The notes: generated by a model not told the origin, from the letters alone. 64,000 nt of DNA from Azotobacter chroococcum (GCF_004339665.1 NZ_SMMU01000007.1:62001-126000), one strand, 5' to 3'. Shown: positions 47,941-58,926, counted from the first letter of the stretch. A program made the numbers and translations.

Positions 47941-48207
47941 ATGCCTATCTACGAGTATCAGTGCGCTGCCTGTGGCCATCTGCTGGAAACCATCCAGAAG
48001 TTCAGCGATGCGCCGCTGGTCGATTGTCCGAGCTGCCAGGCGCCCGAGCTGAAGAAGCAGCTTTCTGTACCCGGTTTCCGTCTCAAGGGCGGCGGCTGGT
48101 ACGAGACCGACTTCAAGTCCGGCGCGAAGAAGAATCTCGCCAGCGGCGACAGTGCACCCGCCTGTGCGGGCGGCGGTTGCGGCGGCGCCTGCGCGGCGGC
48201 CGAGTAA
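47941..48207 (+). CDS. FmdB-family zinc ribbon protein
   Basis: An 88-residue protein. The N-terminal zinc ribbon has the cysteine pairs '[11 protein letters not shown]' and '[15 protein letters not shown]'; 'MPIYEYQC' is the family start. The C terminus is Gly/Ala/Cys-rich ('[14 protein letters not shown]'), a possible second metal site. FmdB proteins are small putative regulators; the gene precedes aspS in many pseudomonads and is probably co-transcribed with it. Confidence 0.88.
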   Translation: MPIYEYQCAACGHLLETIQKFSDAPLVDCPSCQAPELKKQLSVPGFRLKGGGWYETDFKSGAKKNLASGDSAPACAGGGCGGACAAAE

Positions 48208-48250
48208 GCCGTTCCACCCGAATTCAAGTATCGAGAGAAGAAGCACCATC

Positions 48251-50026
48251 ATGATGCGCAGCCACTATTGCGGCCAACTGAACGAAAGCCTGGAAGGCCA
48301 GGAAGTCACCCTCTGCGGCTGGGTACACCGTCGCCGCGACCATGGCGGGGTGATCTTCCTCGACATCCGCGACCGCGAAGGCTTGGCTCAGGTGGTGTTC
48401 GATCCGGATCGCGAGGAAACCTTCGCCAAGGCCGACCGGGTGCGCAGCGAATACGTGGTCAAGATCACCGGCAAGGTGCGCCTGCGCCCGGCCGGGGCGG
48501 TCAACCCGAACATGGCCTCAGGCGCCATCGAGGTGCTGGGCTACGAGCTGGAAGTGCTCAACCAGGCCGAGACCCCGCCGTTCCCGCTGGACGAATACAG
48601 CGACGTCGGCGAGGAGACCCGCCTGCGCTACCGCTTCATCGACCTGCGCCGCCCGGAAATGGCCGCCAAGCTGAAGCTGCGCTCGAGCATCACCTCGAGC
48701 ATCCGTCGCTACCTGGACGAGAACGGCTTCCTCGACGTCGAGACGCCGATCCTCACCCGTGCCACTCCGGAGGGCGCGCGCGACTATCTGGTGCCGAGCC
48801 GCACCCACGCCGGCAGTTTCTTCGCCCTGCCGCAGTCGCCGCAGCTGTTCAAGCAGCTGTTGATGGTCGCCGGCTTCGACCGCTACTACCAGATCGCCAA
48901 GTGCTTCCGCGACGAGGACCTGCGTGCCGACCGCCAGCCGGAATTCACCCAGATCGACATCGAGACCAGCTTCCTCGACGAGCAGGACATCATCGGCCTC
49001 ACCGAGAAGATGATCCGCCAGCTGTTCAAGGAAGTGCTGAACGTCGAGTTCGGTGAGTTCCCGCACATGCCCTACGAAGAGGCCATGCGCCGCTACGGTT
49101 CGGACAAGCCGGACCTGCGCATCCCGCTGGAGCTGGTCGATGTCGAGGACCAGCTGAAGGACGTGGAGTTCAAGGTGTTCGCCGGGCCGGCCAACGATCC
49201 CAAGTGCCGCGTAACCGCCCTGCGCGTTCCGGGCGGTGCCAGCATGCCGCGCAAGCAGATCGACGACTACACCAAGTTCGTCGGCATCTACGGCGCCAGG
49301 GGGCTGGCCTACATCAAGGTCAACGAGCGCGCCAAGGGCGTCGAGGGCCTGCAGTCGCCGATCGTCAAGAACATCCCGCTCGACAACCTCAACGTGATCC
49401 TCGATCGCGTCGGTGCGGTCGATGGCGACATCGTGTTCTTCGGCGCCGACAAGGCCAAGATCGTTTCCGAGGCGCTCGGTGCCCTGCGCATCAAGCTCGG
49501 CCACGACCTCAACCTGCTGACCTGCGAGTGGGCGCCGATGTGGGTGGTCGATTTCCCGATGTTCGAGGAAAACGACGACGGTTCGCTGAGCGCGCTGCAC
49601 CACCCGTTCACCGCGCCCAAGTGCGGTCCGGAAGAGCTGGAGGCCAACCCGGCCGCCGCGCTGTCCCGTGCCTACGACATGGTGCTCAACGGCACCGAGC
49701 TGGGCGGCGGTTCGATCCGTATCCACCGCAAGGAAATGCAGCAGGCGGTGTTCCGCATCCTCGGCATCGACGAAGCCGAGCAGCAGGAGAAGTTTGGCTT
49801 CCTGCTCGATGCGCTGAAGTTCGGCGCACCGCCGCACGGCGGCCTGGCCTTCGGCCTGGACCGTCTGGTGATGCTGATGACCGGCGCCCACTCTATCCGC
49901 GAAGTCATCGCCTTCCCGAAAACCCAGAGCGCCGCCTGCGTGATGACCCAGGCGCCGGGCGTGGTGGACGCCAAGGCGCTGCGCGAGCTGAACATTCGCC
50001 TGCGCGAGCAGCCCAAGGCCGAATAA
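48251..50026 (+). CDS. aspS: Aspartyl-tRNA synthetase (bacterial type)
   Basis: A 591-residue class IIb enzyme: OB-fold anticodon domain ('[20 protein letters not shown]'), motif 2 ('[20 protein letters not shown]'), bacterial GAD insertion ('LEVEDQ'-like region near residue 300) and motif 3 ('[20 protein letters not shown]'). In pseudomonads this enzyme is usually non-discriminating and also charges tRNA-Asn for GatCAB amidation; that is established for relatives, not shown here. Starts at 48251 or 48254 are both possible. Confidence 0.96.
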   Translation: MMRSHYCGQLNESLEGQEVTLCGWVHRRRDHGGVIFLDIRDREGLAQVVFDPDREETFAKADRVRSEYVVKITGKVRLRPAGAVNPNMASGAIEVLGYELEVLNQAETPPFPLDEYSDVGEETRLRYRFIDLRRPEMAAKLKLRSSITSSIRRYLDENGFLDVETPILTRATPEGARDYLVPSRTHAGSFFALPQSPQLFKQLLMVAGFDRYYQIAKCFRDEDLRADRQPEFTQIDIETSFLDEQDIIGLTEKMIRQLFKEVLNVEFGEFPHMPYEEAMRRYGSDKPDLRIPLELVDVEDQLKDVEFKVFAGPANDPKCRVTALRVPGGASMPRKQIDDYTKFVGIYGARGLAYIKVNERAKGVEGLQSPIVKNIPLDNLNVILDRVGAVDGDIVFFGADKAKIVSEALGALRIKLGHDLNLLTCEWAPMWVVDFPMFEENDDGSLSALHHPFTAPKCGPEELEANPAAALSRAYDMVLNGTELGGGSIRIHRKEMQQAVFRILGIDEAEQQEKFGFLLDALKFGAPPHGGLAFGLDRLVMLMTGAHSIREVIAFPKTQSAACVMTQAPGVVDAKALRELNIRLREQPKAE

Positions 50027-50038
50027 GCCGATCCCACG

Positions 50039-50061
50039 GGAGCCTGGATTTGCCAGGCTCC
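50039..50061 (+). terminator. Hairpin between aspS and yebC
   Basis: ggagcctgg-atttg-ccaggctcc, a perfect 9-bp stem, followed by a short T-rich stretch. It is probably an attenuating terminator. Confidence 0.6.
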
Positions 50062-50116
50062 TTCGGTTCTGGGGCGGTAAAAGACAAGATTCACACGAGA
50101 TACAACGGAGCGAGTT

Positions 50117-50866
50117 ATGGCTGGTCATTCCAAATGGGCCAACATCAAGCACCGCAAAGAGCGTCAGGACGCCAAGCGGGGCAAGATATTCACCAAGCTG
50201 ATCCGCGAGCTGACCGTGGCGGCCAAGCACGGTGGCGGCGTCCCGGCGGACAACCCGCGCCTGCGCCTGGCGGTGGACAAGGCGCTGACCGCCAACATGA
50301 CCCGTGACACCATCGACCGTGCCATCGCCCGCGGCGCTGGCTCCAGCGAAGCCGACAACATGGCCGAGCTGAGCTACGAAGGCTACGCACCGAGCGGCGT
50401 GGCGATCATCATCGAGGCGATGACCGACAATCGCAACCGCACCGCCGCCGAAGTGCGTCATGCCTTCAGCAAGTGCGGCGGCAACCTGGGTACCGACGGC
50501 TCGGTGGCCTACATGTTCGAGCGCAAGGGCCAGATCAGCTTCGCTCCGGGCGTCAACGAGGAGGCCCTGATGGAGGCGGCGCTGGAGGCCGGTGCCGACG
50601 ATATCGTCAGCAACGACGATGGCTCGGTGGACGTGTTCACCAGCTTCGCCGACTTCCACGGCGTCAACGAGGCGCTGACCGCCGCCGGTTTCAAGGGCGA
50701 CGAGGCGGAAGTGGCGATGATCCCCTCGATCACCGCACCGATCGCCGATCTGGAAACCGCGCAGAAGGTACTCAAGCTGATCGACATGCTGGAGGACCTG
50801 GACGACGTGCAGAACGTCTACCACAACGCCGAGATTCCCGACGAGATCATGGAGCAGCTCGGCTGA
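50117..50866 (+). CDS. yebC: YebC/PmpR transcriptional regulator
   Basis: A 249-residue YebC-family protein: '[20 protein letters not shown]', '[20 protein letters not shown]' and '[20 protein letters not shown]'. The family includes PmpR, which represses pqsR in P. aeruginosa, and recent work links some members to relief of ribosome stalling. It heads the yebC-ruvCAB block; an SD-like 'ggagcg' precedes the ATG. Confidence 0.94.
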   Translation: MAGHSKWANIKHRKERQDAKRGKIFTKLIRELTVAAKHGGGVPADNPRLRLAVDKALTANMTRDTIDRAIARGAGSSEADNMAELSYEGYAPSGVAIIIEAMTDNRNRTAAEVRHAFSKCGGNLGTDGSVAYMFERKGQISFAPGVNEEALMEAALEAGADDIVSNDDGSVDVFTSFADFHGVNEALTAAGFKGDEAEVAMIPSITAPIADLETAQKVLKLIDMLEDLDDVQNVYHNAEIPDEIMEQLG

Positions 50867-50921
50867 CGACGAGCATGCCGCCTGAAGCAAGGGCTCCGCG
50901 TCGGCTGCGGGCGGCCTTCTC

Positions 50922-51446
50922 ATGACGCTTATCCTGGGTATCGACCCCGGCTCGCGGATCACCGGCTTCGGCGTGGTGCGCGACAGCGGGCGTGGCTGCG
51001 AATACATTGCCTCCGGCTGCATCCGAACCGGCAGTGGTCCCTTGCCCGAGCGCCTGCAGGCGGTGTATCGCGGCGTGACCGAGATCATCCGCAGTCACGG
51101 CCCGGTGACCATGGGCATCGAGCAGGTGTTCATGGCGCGCAATGCCGACTCCGCCCTGAAGCTCGGTCAGGCCCGCGGCGCGGCGATCGTCGCGGCGGCG
51201 GAGGCGGGCCTCGAGATTGCTGAGTACACCGCCACCCAGGTCAAGCAGGCCATCGTCGGCAGCGGCAGGGCGGACAAGCAGCAGGTGCAGATGATGGTGA
51301 TGCACCTGCTCAGACTGGTACAGAAGCCGCAGATCGATGCCTCCGATGCCTTGGCCATCGCCCTGTGTCATGCCCACCACCGGCAGAGCCTGATTCCCCA
51401 TGGTCTGGATGGCGCCAGGCGACGGGGCGGGCGGTTGCGTTTGTGA
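50922..51446 (+). CDS. ruvC: Holliday junction endonuclease RuvC
   Basis: A 174-residue RNase H-fold resolvase. Acidic catalytic residues are in '[15 protein letters not shown]' (D7), '[20 protein letters not shown]' (Glu near 68) and '[17 protein letters not shown]' (two Asp near 140). It cuts Holliday junctions handed over by RuvAB. It is followed by ruvA after 16 bases. Confidence 0.95.
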   Translation: MTLILGIDPGSRITGFGVVRDSGRGCEYIASGCIRTGSGPLPERLQAVYRGVTEIIRSHGPVTMGIEQVFMARNADSALKLGQARGAAIVAAAEAGLEIAEYTATQVKQAIVGSGRADKQQVQMMVMHLLRLVQKPQIDASDALAIALCHAHHRQSLIPHGLDGARRRGGRLRL

Positions 51447-51462
51447 ATAAGGAAAGCGGATC

Positions 51463-52068
51463 TTGATCGGACGTTTGCGCGGTACCCTGGCGGAGAAGCA
51501 GCCACCGTACCTGCTCGTGGAGGTCAATGGCGTCGGCTATGAGGTCGAGGTGCCGCTGAGCGCCCTCTATCGCCTGCCGTCGCTGAACGAACCGGTCACC
51601 CTGCACACCCATCTGGTGGTGCGCGAGGATGCCCATCTGCTCTACGGCTTCTGCGAGAAACGCGAGCGCGAGCTGTTCCGCGAGCTGATTCGCCTCAATG
51701 GCGTAGGCCCCAAGCTGGCGCTGGCGCTGATGTCCAGCTTGGAGGTGGACGAGCTGGTGCGTTGCGTGCAGGCTGGCGATACCAAGGCGCTGACCCGGGT
51801 GCCCGGCGTGGGCAAGAAGACCGCCGAGCGCCTGCTGGTCGAGCTCAAGGATCGTTTCAAGGCCTGGGAAGATTTGCCGGCCATCGCTCCGCTGACGCTG
51901 GAGCCTCAGCTAGGCACCATGGTCACAAATGCGGAAAGCGATGCGCTGAGCGCGCTGGTCGCTCTCGGCTTCAAGCCGCAGGAGGCCAGTCGTGCGGTCG
52001 CCGCCGTGCAGGAGGAAGGTTTGAGCAGCGAAGAACTGATCCGCCGGGCGTTGCGGGGAATGGCCTAA
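51463..52068 (+). CDS. ruvA: Holliday junction DNA helicase subunit RuvA
   Basis: A 201-residue protein with an N-terminal OB fold ('[20 protein letters not shown]'), two helix-hairpin-helix motifs ('[20 protein letters not shown]', '[20 protein letters not shown]') and a C-terminal UBA-like domain that contacts RuvB. The start is TTG at 51463 with AGGAAAG upstream, which agrees with the family N terminus. It is immediately followed by ruvB. Confidence 0.95.
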   Translation: MIGRLRGTLAEKQPPYLLVEVNGVGYEVEVPLSALYRLPSLNEPVTLHTHLVVREDAHLLYGFCEKRERELFRELIRLNGVGPKLALALMSSLEVDELVRCVQAGDTKALTRVPGVGKKTAERLLVELKDRFKAWEDLPAIAPLTLEPQLGTMVTNAESDALSALVALGFKPQEASRAVAAVQEEGLSSEELIRRALRGMA

Positions 52069-53127
52069 ATGATCGAAGCCGATCGTCTGATCACCGCGAC
52101 CAGCCGCGACCGCGAGGAGCAGCAGGACCGCGCCATCCGTCCGCTGAGGCTGGCCGATTACATCGGCCAGCCGGTGGTGCGCGAGCAGATGGAGTTGTTC
52201 ATCCAGGCCGCGCGCGGGCGCAGCGAGGCGCTGGACCACACGCTGATCTTCGGCCCGCCGGGGCTGGGCAAGACCACCTTGGCCAACATCATCGCCCAGG
52301 AGATGGGGGTGTCGCTGAAGAGCACCTCGGGTCCGGTGCTGGAGCGGCCCGGCGATCTCGCTGCGCTGCTGACTAACCTCGAATCCGGGGATGTGCTGTT
52401 CGTCGACGAGATCCACCGTCTCTCGCCCGTCGTCGAGGAGGTGCTCTATCCGGCCATGGAGGACTTCCAGCTCGACATCATGATCGGCGAGGGGCCGGCC
52501 GCGCGCTCGATCAAGCTCGACCTGCCGCCGTTCACCCTGGTCGGCGCCACCACCCGTGCCGGCATGCTGACCAATCCGCTGCGCGACCGCTTCGGCATCG
52601 TGCAGCGCCTGGAGTTTTATTCCGTCGCCGATCTGTCGACCATCGTCAGCCGTTCCGCCGGTATTCTCGGCCTGCCGATCGAGGCCGAGGGCGCCTTCGA
52701 GATCGCCCGTCGTGCGCGCGGCACGCCGCGTATCGCCAACCGCCTGCTGCGCCGGGTGCGGGACTTCGCCCAAGTGCGCGGAGAAGGGCGCATCACCCGG
52801 CAGATCGCCAACCTGGCGCTGAATCTCCTGGATGTCGACGAGCGCGGCTTCGACCATCAGGACCGGCGCCTGCTGCTGACCCTGATCGAGAAGTTCGATG
52901 GCGGTCCGGTCGGCGTGGACAGCCTGGCGGCGGCGATCAGCGAGGAGCGGCATACCATCGAGGATGTCCTCGAGCCCTACCTCATCCAGCAGGGCTACAT
53001 GATGCGCACCCCGCGCGGGCGGGTGGTCACGCGCCATGCCTATCTGCATTTCGGCCTGAACCTGCCTGCCCGGATGGAGGCTGCAACAGTCAATCCGCTC
53101 GCCGGCGAGCCGGCTGACGACGAGTGA
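52069..53127 (+). CDS. ruvB: Holliday junction DNA helicase motor RuvB
   Basis: A 352-residue AAA+ ATPase: '[20 protein letters not shown]', Walker A '[20 protein letters not shown]', Walker B '[12 protein letters not shown]', sensor 1 '[20 protein letters not shown]', sensor 2 '[16 protein letters not shown]', and a winged helix at the C terminus that binds DNA. It drives branch migration. The ATG follows the ruvA TAA directly. Confidence 0.97.
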   Translation: MIEADRLITATSRDREEQQDRAIRPLRLADYIGQPVVREQMELFIQAARGRSEALDHTLIFGPPGLGKTTLANIIAQEMGVSLKSTSGPVLERPGDLAALLTNLESGDVLFVDEIHRLSPVVEEVLYPAMEDFQLDIMIGEGPAARSIKLDLPPFTLVGATTRAGMLTNPLRDRFGIVQRLEFYSVADLSTIVSRSAGILGLPIEAEGAFEIARRARGTPRIANRLLRRVRDFAQVRGEGRITRQIANLALNLLDVDERGFDHQDRRLLLTLIEKFDGGPVGVDSLAAAISEERHTIEDVLEPYLIQQGYMMRTPRGRVVTRHAYLHFGLNLPARMEAATVNPLAGEPADDE

Positions 53128-53179
53128 GGGGAAATTGTTTTTCCATCCGATTGGCAACCTCGAGGGCTGGCACTAGAGT

Positions 53180-53626
53180 ATGCGCGCGCAAAGCGGAGTA
53201 TCGCCGTTCATCCATCGCTGTCGGGTGTATTACGAGGACACCGACGCCGGCGGCATCGTCTATTACGTCAATTACCTCAAATTCATGGAGCGGGCTCGTA
53301 CCGAGCGGCTGCGCGCGCTGGGCCTCTTCCAGTCCCGGCTGGCCGGGGAGGAGGGCCTGCTGTTCGTTGTGCATTCCAGCGAGGCGCGCTATTTCGCGCC
53401 GGCGCGGCTGGACGACGAGTTGCTGGTGAGTGCCGAGGTATGCGAATTGAGCCGTGCCAGCCTGCGCTTTCATCAGCAGGTACGGCGCGCCGTGGATGAT
53501 GCGCTGCTTTGCGAGGGACGGGTTCTGGTGGCCTGTGTGCGCGCCGACAGTTTGAAACCCCGGGCCCTTCCCGAAGCGCTGCGGGCCGCCCTGGCGGGCC
53601 CGGGTCCATCTTCAGCAGGAGAGTAA
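53180..53626 (+). CDS. ybgC: Acyl-CoA thioesterase YbgC (Tol-Pal operon)
   Basis: A 148-residue hotdog-fold thioesterase. The active-site loop is '[20 protein letters not shown]' followed by '[13 protein letters not shown]', with the catalytic Asp. YbgC hydrolyses short acyl-CoA or acyl-ACP and is linked to phospholipid synthesis. It is the first gene of the tol operon, 52 bases after ruvB. Confidence 0.93.
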   Translation: MRAQSGVSPFIHRCRVYYEDTDAGGIVYYVNYLKFMERARTERLRALGLFQSRLAGEEGLLFVVHSSEARYFAPARLDDELLVSAEVCELSRASLRFHQQVRRAVDDALLCEGRVLVACVRADSLKPRALPEALRAALAGPGPSSAGE

Positions 53627-53628
53627 GC

Positions 53629-54324
53629 GTGGAAGCCAACGCCGTTGACCATATGTCCATGTGGAGCCTGATCAGCAACGCCAGCCTGGTGGTGCAGTTG
53701 GTCATGCTCACCTTGGTGGCCGCCTCGGTCACCTCATGGATCATGATTTTCCAGCGCGGCAACATGCTGCGCGCCGCCAAGAAGTCCCTGGATGCCTTCG
53801 AGGAGCGCTTCTGGTCGGGCATCGATCTGGCCAAGCTCTATCGCCAGGCGGGCAGCGAGCCGGACCCGGACTCCGGCCTCGAGCGGATCTTCCGTGCCGG
53901 CTTCAAGGAGTTCTCCCGCCTCTGCCAGCAGTCCGGGGTTGTTCCGGATGCGGTGATGGAGGGGGTGTCCCGCTCCATGCGCGTGGCGATCTCCCGCGAG
54001 GAGGAAAAGCTCGAGCAGAGCCTGCCGTTTCTCGCCACCGTGGGTTCCACCAGTCCCTACATCGGCCTGTTCGGCACCGTCTGGGGGATCATGAACTCCT
54101 TCCGCGGGCTGGCCCAGGTGCAGCAGGCGACACTCTCAACCGTGGCGCCGGGGATCGCCGAGGCGCTGATCGCCACCGCCATCGGCCTGTTCGCTGCGAT
54201 TCCGGCGGTCATCGCCTACAACCGCTTTGCCGCGCGCGGGGAGATGCTGATCGCCCGCTACTACACCTTCGCCGACGAGTTCCAGGCAATCCTGCATCGC
54301 AAGGTGCACACTTCGGACGCATGA
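53629..54324 (+). CDS. tolQ: TolQ inner-membrane protein
   Basis: A 231-residue ExbB/TolQ protein with three helices: 'LVVQLVMLTLVAASVTSWIM', 'SLPFLATVGSTSPYIGLFGT' with 'VWGIMNSFRGLAQVQQATL', and 'ALIATAIGLFAAIPAVIAYN'. With TolR it forms the proton channel that energises TolA. The start is GTG at 53629 with AGGAGAG upstream; the ybgC stop is 2 bases away. Confidence 0.95.
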   Translation: MEANAVDHMSMWSLISNASLVVQLVMLTLVAASVTSWIMIFQRGNMLRAAKKSLDAFEERFWSGIDLAKLYRQAGSEPDPDSGLERIFRAGFKEFSRLCQQSGVVPDAVMEGVSRSMRVAISREEEKLEQSLPFLATVGSTSPYIGLFGTVWGIMNSFRGLAQVQQATLSTVAPGIAEALIATAIGLFAAIPAVIAYNRFAARGEMLIARYYTFADEFQAILHRKVHTSDA

Positions 54325-54335
54325 GGCCTTAGCTG

Positions 54336-54788
54336 ATGGCGAGAATTCGCAACAGGCGCAAGCCGGTCGCCGAGATGAATGTGGTGCCCTATATCGACGT
54401 GATGCTGGTGCTGCTGGTGATCTTCATGGTGACCGCGCCGATGCTCAACCAGGGCGTCAAGGTCGACCTGCCCAAGGTGTCCAGCGAGGTGCTGCCGCAG
54501 GACAACAATGCGCAGATACTGACCATCTCCATCAAGGCCGACAAGAGCTACTACTGGAACATGGGCAGCGAGGTGGATACCGAGACCGCGCAGGACACTG
54601 CCCAGAAGCTGGACGAATTGGTCGATGCGGTGGGCAAGATCATCGCCCAGGCCCGCAGCCAGGGTAAGCAGGTGCAGGTCTTCGTGCGCGGCGACAAATC
54701 CGTCGACTACGGGGCGGTCATGGCCCTGATGGGCGGCCTGCAAGGGGCCGACGTGGGCAATGTCGGGCTGATCACCGAGGCTCCCTGA
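54336..54788 (+). CDS. tolR: TolR inner-membrane protein
   Basis: A 150-residue ExbD/TolR protein with one helix near the N terminus ('PYIDVMLVLLVIFMVTAPML') bearing the essential Asp, and a periplasmic dimerisation domain ending 'GGLQGADVGNVGLITEAP'. It converts proton flow into motion of TolA. Its TGA overlaps the tolA ATG. Confidence 0.95.
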   Translation: MARIRNRRKPVAEMNVVPYIDVMLVLLVIFMVTAPMLNQGVKVDLPKVSSEVLPQDNNAQILTISIKADKSYYWNMGSEVDTETAQDTAQKLDELVDAVGKIIAQARSQGKQVQVFVRGDKSVDYGAVMALMGGLQGADVGNVGLITEAP

Positions 54789-56167
54789 TGCAACGGCGCG
54801 AGCGCTCTTCCTCGGAAAGCTATTTCTGGCCGGTCGTGCTGGCGGTCGGCCTGCACCTCCTCGTCTTCGCCATGCTGTTCGTCAGCTTCTCTATGGCGCC
54901 GGAGTTGCCGCCGGCCAGGCCGATAGTCCAGGCCACGCTCTATCAAATGAAATCGCAGAGCCGGGCAACCACCCAGACCAACCAGAAAATTGCTGGAGAG
55001 GCGCAGAAAACCGCTGCTCGCCAATATGAAGTCGAGCAGATGGAGCAGAAGAAGATCGAGCAGCAGCAACTGGCTGTGGCCAAGGCGGCGGAACAAAGGA
55101 AAGTCGAGGAAGCTCGAAGGGCGGAAGCGGCGAAACAGGCTGCAGCCGAGGCCGCCAAGCAGAAGGCTGCCGAAGAGGCGAAGAAGCAGGCCGCCGCCGA
55201 GGCTGCCAAGCAGAAGGCTGCCGAAGAGGCGAAGAAGCAGGCTGCAGCCGAGGCCGCCAAGCAGAAGTCTGCCGAAGAGGCGAAGAAGCAGGCTGCTGCC
55301 GAGGCCGCCAAGCAGAAGTCTGCCGAAGAGGCGAAGAAGCAGGCCGCCGCCGAGGCCGCCAAGCAGAAGGCAGCGGAAGAGGCGAAGAAACTGGCCATGG
55401 CCGAAGCGGCCAGGCAGAAAGCCGCGGAAGAGGCGAAGAAGCAGGCGGCTGCCGAGGAGGCCAAGAAGAAGGCTGCAGAGGAAGCGAAGAAGCAGGCAGC
55501 TGCCGAGGAGGCCAAGAAGAAGGCTGCAGAGGAAGCGAAGAAGAAGGCTGCAGAGGAAGCGAAGAAGCAGGCGGCTGCCGAGGAAGCCAAGAAGAAGGCT
55601 GCAGCAGAGGAAGCGAAGAAGCAGGCGGCTGCCGAGGAGGCCAAGAAGAAGGCAGCAGAGGAAGCGAAGAAGAAGGCGGCGGCCGAGGAGGCCAAGAAGA
55701 AGGCAGCAGAGGAAGCGAAGAAGAAGGCGGCGGCCGAGGAAGCCAAGAAGAAAGCTGCAGCGGAGGCTGCACGCAAGGCTGCCGAGGACAAGAAGGCTCA
55801 GGCCCTGGCCGAACTGCTTTCCGATACCACGGAGCGACAGCAGGCCCTGGCCGAGAGCCAGGGCGATCAGGTCGCTGGCAGTTTCGATGATCTCATCGTC
55901 AGTCTGGTCAGCCAGCAATGGCGCCGGCCACCGTCGGCCCGTAATGGAATGAGCGTAGAGGTGCTGATCCAGATGCTGCCGGATGGCACCATAACCAATG
56001 CACGGGTGACCCGTTCCAGTGGGGACGCGCCCTTCGACAATTCAGCCGTCGCCGCGGTGCGCAATGTGGGCAGGATCCCGGAGTTGCGGCAAGTGGATCG
56101 TGCCACCTTCGACAGTAAATACCGGCAGCGGCGCATGATTTTCAAACCTGAGGATTTGGATCTGTGA
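54788..56167 (+). CDS. tolA: TolA, with a long Ala/Lys/Glu repeat rod
   Basis: A 459-residue protein: one N-terminal membrane helix ('[20 protein letters not shown]'), a very long helical domain II (about residues 100-335) built from repeats such as '[17 protein letters not shown]' and '[20 protein letters not shown]', and a C-terminal domain III ('[20 protein letters not shown]') that contacts TolB and Pal. It links the inner-membrane motor to the outer membrane. Domain II is longer than I recall for P. aeruginosa TolA, owing to tandem DNA repeats. Confidence 0.95.
   Translation: MQRRERSSSESYFWPVVLAVGLHLLVFAMLFVSFSMAPELPPARPIVQATLYQMKSQSRATTQTNQKIAGEAQKTAARQYEVEQMEQKKIEQQQLAVAKAAEQRKVEEARRAEAAKQAAAEAAKQKAAEEAKKQAAAEAAKQKAAEEAKKQAAAEAAKQKSAEEAKKQAAAEAAKQKSAEEAKKQAAAEAAKQKAAEEAKKLAMAEAARQKAAEEAKKQAAAEEAKKKAAEEAKKQAAAEEAKKKAAEEAKKKAAEEAKKQAAAEEAKKKAAAEEAKKQAAAEEAKKKAAEEAKKKAAAEEAKKKAAEEAKKKAAAEEAKKKAAAEAARKAAEDKKAQALAELLSDTTERQQALAESQGDQVAGSFDDLIVSLVSQQWRRPPSARNGMSVEVLIQMLPDGTITNARVTRSSGDAPFDNSAVAAVRNVGRIPELRQVDRATFDSKYRQRRMIFKPEDLDL
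55133..55765 (+). repeat. Tandem repeats encoding the TolA rod
   Basis: Many near-identical units of about 30 to 60 bp (such as gaagaggcgaagaagcaggc and gaggaagcgaagaagaaggc) are arranged head to tail, encoding the Ala-Lys-Glu heptad-like rod. They keep frame and are prone to copy-number change. Confidence 0.85.
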
Positions 56168-57456
56168 ATACCCTGATTCGTCTTGCCCTGCTCGGCCTGG
56201 CCTTGCTGGCCGGCATCGCCCAGGCGGCCGATCCGCTGGTGGTGACCAGCGGTACCGCGCGTGCCACGCCGATCGCCGTAGTGCCCTTCGGCTGGCAGGG
56301 CGGTAGCGTGATGAGCGACGACATGGCTGAGATCGTCGGCAACGACCTGCGCAACTCGGGGGTCTTCGAGCCGATTCCCCGGCAGAACATGATCAGCCAG
56401 CCGAGCAGCGCCGGCGAGATCATCTACCGCGACTGGACGGCGCTGGGCGCCCAGTATGTGCTGGTCGGCAGCATAGTCCCGGCCGGCGGGCGACTGCAGG
56501 TGCAGTATGCATTGATGAATGTGGCCACCGAGCAGCAGGTACTGACCGGTACCGTCAGCGGCAGCGGCGATCAGGTGCGCGACATGGCCCACTACATCGC
56601 CGACCAGGCGTTCGAGAAGCTCACCGGCATCAAGGGGGCCTTCTCCACACGTCTGCTCTACGTCACCGCCGAGCACATGGGGGGGGGCACCCGCTATACC
56701 CTGCAGCGCTCCGACTATGACGGGGCGCGGGCGGTGACCCTGCTGCAGTCGCGCGAGCCGATCCTGTCGCCGCGCTTTGCGCCCGATGGCCGGCGCATCG
56801 CCTACGTCTCCTTCGAGCAGAAGCGTCCACGCATCTTCATCCAGCACGTCGATACCGGTCGCCGCGAGCAGATCACCAACTTCGAGGGGCTCAACGGCGC
56901 GCCGGCCTTCTCGCCGGATGGTTCCCGCCTGGCCTTCGTGCTATCCAAGGACGGCAACCCGGAGATCTACGTGATGAATCTGGCCAGCCGGCAGCTGCAG
57001 CGGGTCACCAACCAGTTAGGCATCGACACCGAGCCTTTCTGGGGCGCAGATGGCCAGACCCTCTATTTCACTTCCGACCGTGCCGGCAAGCCGCAGATCT
57101 ACCGGCAGACTATCGGTGGCGGAGCTGAGCGGGTGACCTTCGTCGGTAACTACAACGCCAACCCGAAGTTGTCGGCCGACGAGAAGACCCTGGTGATGAT
57201 CCACCGGCAGGAGGGTTACACCAACTTCAAGGTGGCTGCCCAGGACCTCGAGCGCGGCAGCCTGCGCGTGCTGTCGGAGACCAGTCTGGACGAGTCGCCC
57301 ACTGTCGCGCCCAATGGCACCATGCTAATCTACGCCACCCGTCAGCAGGGCCGGGGAGTCTTGATGCTTGCGTCGATCAACGGCAGGGTCAGGCTCCCGC
57401 TTCCTACCGCGCAAGGTGAGGTTCGCGAGCCGTCCTGGTCTCCCTACCTGAACTGA
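56164..57456 (+). CDS. tolB: TolB periplasmic beta-propeller protein
   Basis: A 430-residue protein with a signal peptide ('[17 protein letters not shown]'), an N-terminal alpha/beta domain and a six-bladed propeller with typical repeats ('[20 protein letters not shown]', '[20 protein letters not shown]', '[20 protein letters not shown]'). TolB binds Pal and TolA to move Pal to the septum. The GTG at 56164 overlaps the tolA stop (GTGA). Confidence 0.96.
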   Translation: MNTLIRLALLGLALLAGIAQAADPLVVTSGTARATPIAVVPFGWQGGSVMSDDMAEIVGNDLRNSGVFEPIPRQNMISQPSSAGEIIYRDWTALGAQYVLVGSIVPAGGRLQVQYALMNVATEQQVLTGTVSGSGDQVRDMAHYIADQAFEKLTGIKGAFSTRLLYVTAEHMGGGTRYTLQRSDYDGARAVTLLQSREPILSPRFAPDGRRIAYVSFEQKRPRIFIQHVDTGRREQITNFEGLNGAPAFSPDGSRLAFVLSKDGNPEIYVMNLASRQLQRVTNQLGIDTEPFWGADGQTLYFTSDRAGKPQIYRQTIGGGAERVTFVGNYNANPKLSADEKTLVMIHRQEGYTNFKVAAQDLERGSLRVLSETSLDESPTVAPNGTMLIYATRQQGRGVLMLASINGRVRLPLPTAQGEVREPSWSPYLN

Positions 57457-57520
57457 TACGACATTCCAAACCAAACCAACAACCTCACACAACACCTGAG
57501 CTTCCTTTAGGAGTTCCATC

Positions 57521-58063
57521 ATGCAAATGCTGAAATTCGGTAAATTCGCCGCGCTGGCGCTGGCCATGGCGGTTGCCGTTGGCTGTTCTTCCAAGGGCGG
57601 CGACGCTTCCGGGGAAGGCGCCGGCGCGAATGGCGGCGTTGACCCGAATGCAGGCTACGGTGCCGGTACCTCTGGCTATGGCTCCGGCTCCGGCTCCGGC
57701 TCTTACGACGGCAGTATGGGCGGCGATGCGGCTTCTTTGCGCGCCATCACCACCTTCTACTTCGAGTACGACAGCTCCGACCTGAAGCCGGAAGCCATGC
57801 GTGCCCTTGACGTGCATGCCGGGGATCTGAAGGGCAATGGCGCTCGCGTTGTGCTGGAAGGCCATACCGACGAGCGCGGTACCCGCGAATACAACATGGC
57901 TCTGGGTGAGCGTCGCGCCAAGGCCGTCCAGCGCTACCTGGTGCTGCAGGGGGTTTCCCCGGCCCAGCTGGAGCTGGTTTCCTACGGTGAGGAGCGTCCT
58001 GCCGCCGGCAGTGCCGACGAGCAGTCCTGGGCGCAGAACCGTCGCGTCGAACTGCGCAAGTAA
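57521..58063 (+). CDS. pal: Peptidoglycan-associated lipoprotein Pal (OprL)
   Basis: A 180-residue lipoprotein with lipobox '[10 protein letters not shown]' (Cys22), a flexible Gly/Ser/Tyr linker ('[14 protein letters not shown]', about 55-68) and an OmpA-like domain that binds meso-DAP ('[20 protein letters not shown]', '[20 protein letters not shown]'). It anchors the outer membrane to peptidoglycan. A clear TAGGAG SD precedes the ATG. The linker looks longer and more repetitive than I recall for P. aeruginosa OprL. Confidence 0.96.
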   Translation: MQMLKFGKFAALALAMAVAVGCSSKGGDASGEGAGANGGVDPNAGYGAGTSGYGSGSGSGSYDGSMGGDAASLRAITTFYFEYDSSDLKPEAMRALDVHAGDLKGNGARVVLEGHTDERGTREYNMALGERRAKAVQRYLVLQGVSPAQLELVSYGEERPAAGSADEQSWAQNRRVELRK

Positions 58064-58069
58064 TTCGCC

Positions 58070-58888
58070 ATGAACCAGTACCGCCGTGTCATGTCCCTGT
58101 TGGTGCTCAGTCTGCCGCTCGCAGCCTGGGCAGAGGACCCCGTGGTGGATAACTCTGCCGGTTATGGTTATGCCAGTAACGGTTACCCGCAGGCGATACA
58201 GGACGCGAGCGGTGCCTATGCCGGGGGACGGATGACTACGCCGACCTCGGCACAGGGCGAAATGTTCCTGCAGTTGCAGCAGCTGCAGGACGAGGTTTCG
58301 CGTCTGCGTGGCATGGTCGAGGAGCAGCAGTACGAGATCCGTCGTCTGAAGCAGGAAAGCCTGGATCGCTATCAGGATCTCGACAGCCGTCTGTCCGCGG
58401 GCGCAAGCGCCCCGGCTCAGCAGCAGAACATTCCCGCCGGGGCCATCGATGCCGGCTCACCCGCCGTGTCGCCGGCCACCGAGGCCCCTGCGAGCGGCGG
58501 GCCTGCCGATCCTGAAAAGGAAAAGCTGTATTACGATGCGGCCTTCGACCTGATCAAGGCCAAGGATTTCGACAAGGCCAGCCAGGCATTCACCGCCTTC
58601 CTGCGTAAATATCCGAACAGCCAATACGCTGGCAATGCACAGTACTGGCTGGGTGAGGTGAATCTGGCCAAGGGTGACCTGCAGGGCGCGGGGCAGGCCT
58701 TCGCCCGGGTCAGCCAGAACTACCCGAAACACCCCAAGGTGCCCGATTCGCTGTACAAGCTGGCAGACGTCGAGCGTCGCCTAGGCAATACGGAAAAGGC
58801 GAGGTCTGCCCTGCAGCAGGTCATTGCCCAGTACCCCGGCAGTTCGGCAGCCCAGCTGGCTCAGCGCGATCTGCAGAATCTGCGCTGA
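58070..58888 (+). CDS. cpoB: CpoB (YbgF), Tol-Pal coordinator
   Basis: A 272-residue periplasmic protein with a signal peptide ('MSLLVLSLPLAAWA-ED'), an N-terminal coiled coil ('FLQLQQLQDEVSRLRGMVEE') that trimerises and TPR repeats ('YDAAFDLIKAKDFDKASQAF', 'YPNSQYAGNAQYWLGEVNLA', 'ARSALQQVIAQYPGSSAAQL'). It links peptidoglycan synthesis with Tol-driven outer-membrane constriction. It is the last tol operon gene, 6 bases after pal. Confidence 0.95.
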   Translation: MNQYRRVMSLLVLSLPLAAWAEDPVVDNSAGYGYASNGYPQAIQDASGAYAGGRMTTPTSAQGEMFLQLQQLQDEVSRLRGMVEEQQYEIRRLKQESLDRYQDLDSRLSAGASAPAQQQNIPAGAIDAGSPAVSPATEAPASGGPADPEKEKLYYDAAFDLIKAKDFDKASQAFTAFLRKYPNSQYAGNAQYWLGEVNLAKGDLQGAGQAFARVSQNYPKHPKVPDSLYKLADVERRLGNTEKARSALQQVIAQYPGSSAAQLAQRDLQNLR

Positions 58889-58901
58889 AGCCCGCCATCT
58901 A

Positions 58902-58926
58902 AACCCGCGCCTGTCGCGGGTTTTTT
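58902..58926 (+). terminator. Terminator of the tol-pal operon
   Basis: acccgcg-cctgt-cgcgggt hairpin followed by six or more T residues. Confidence 0.9.
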
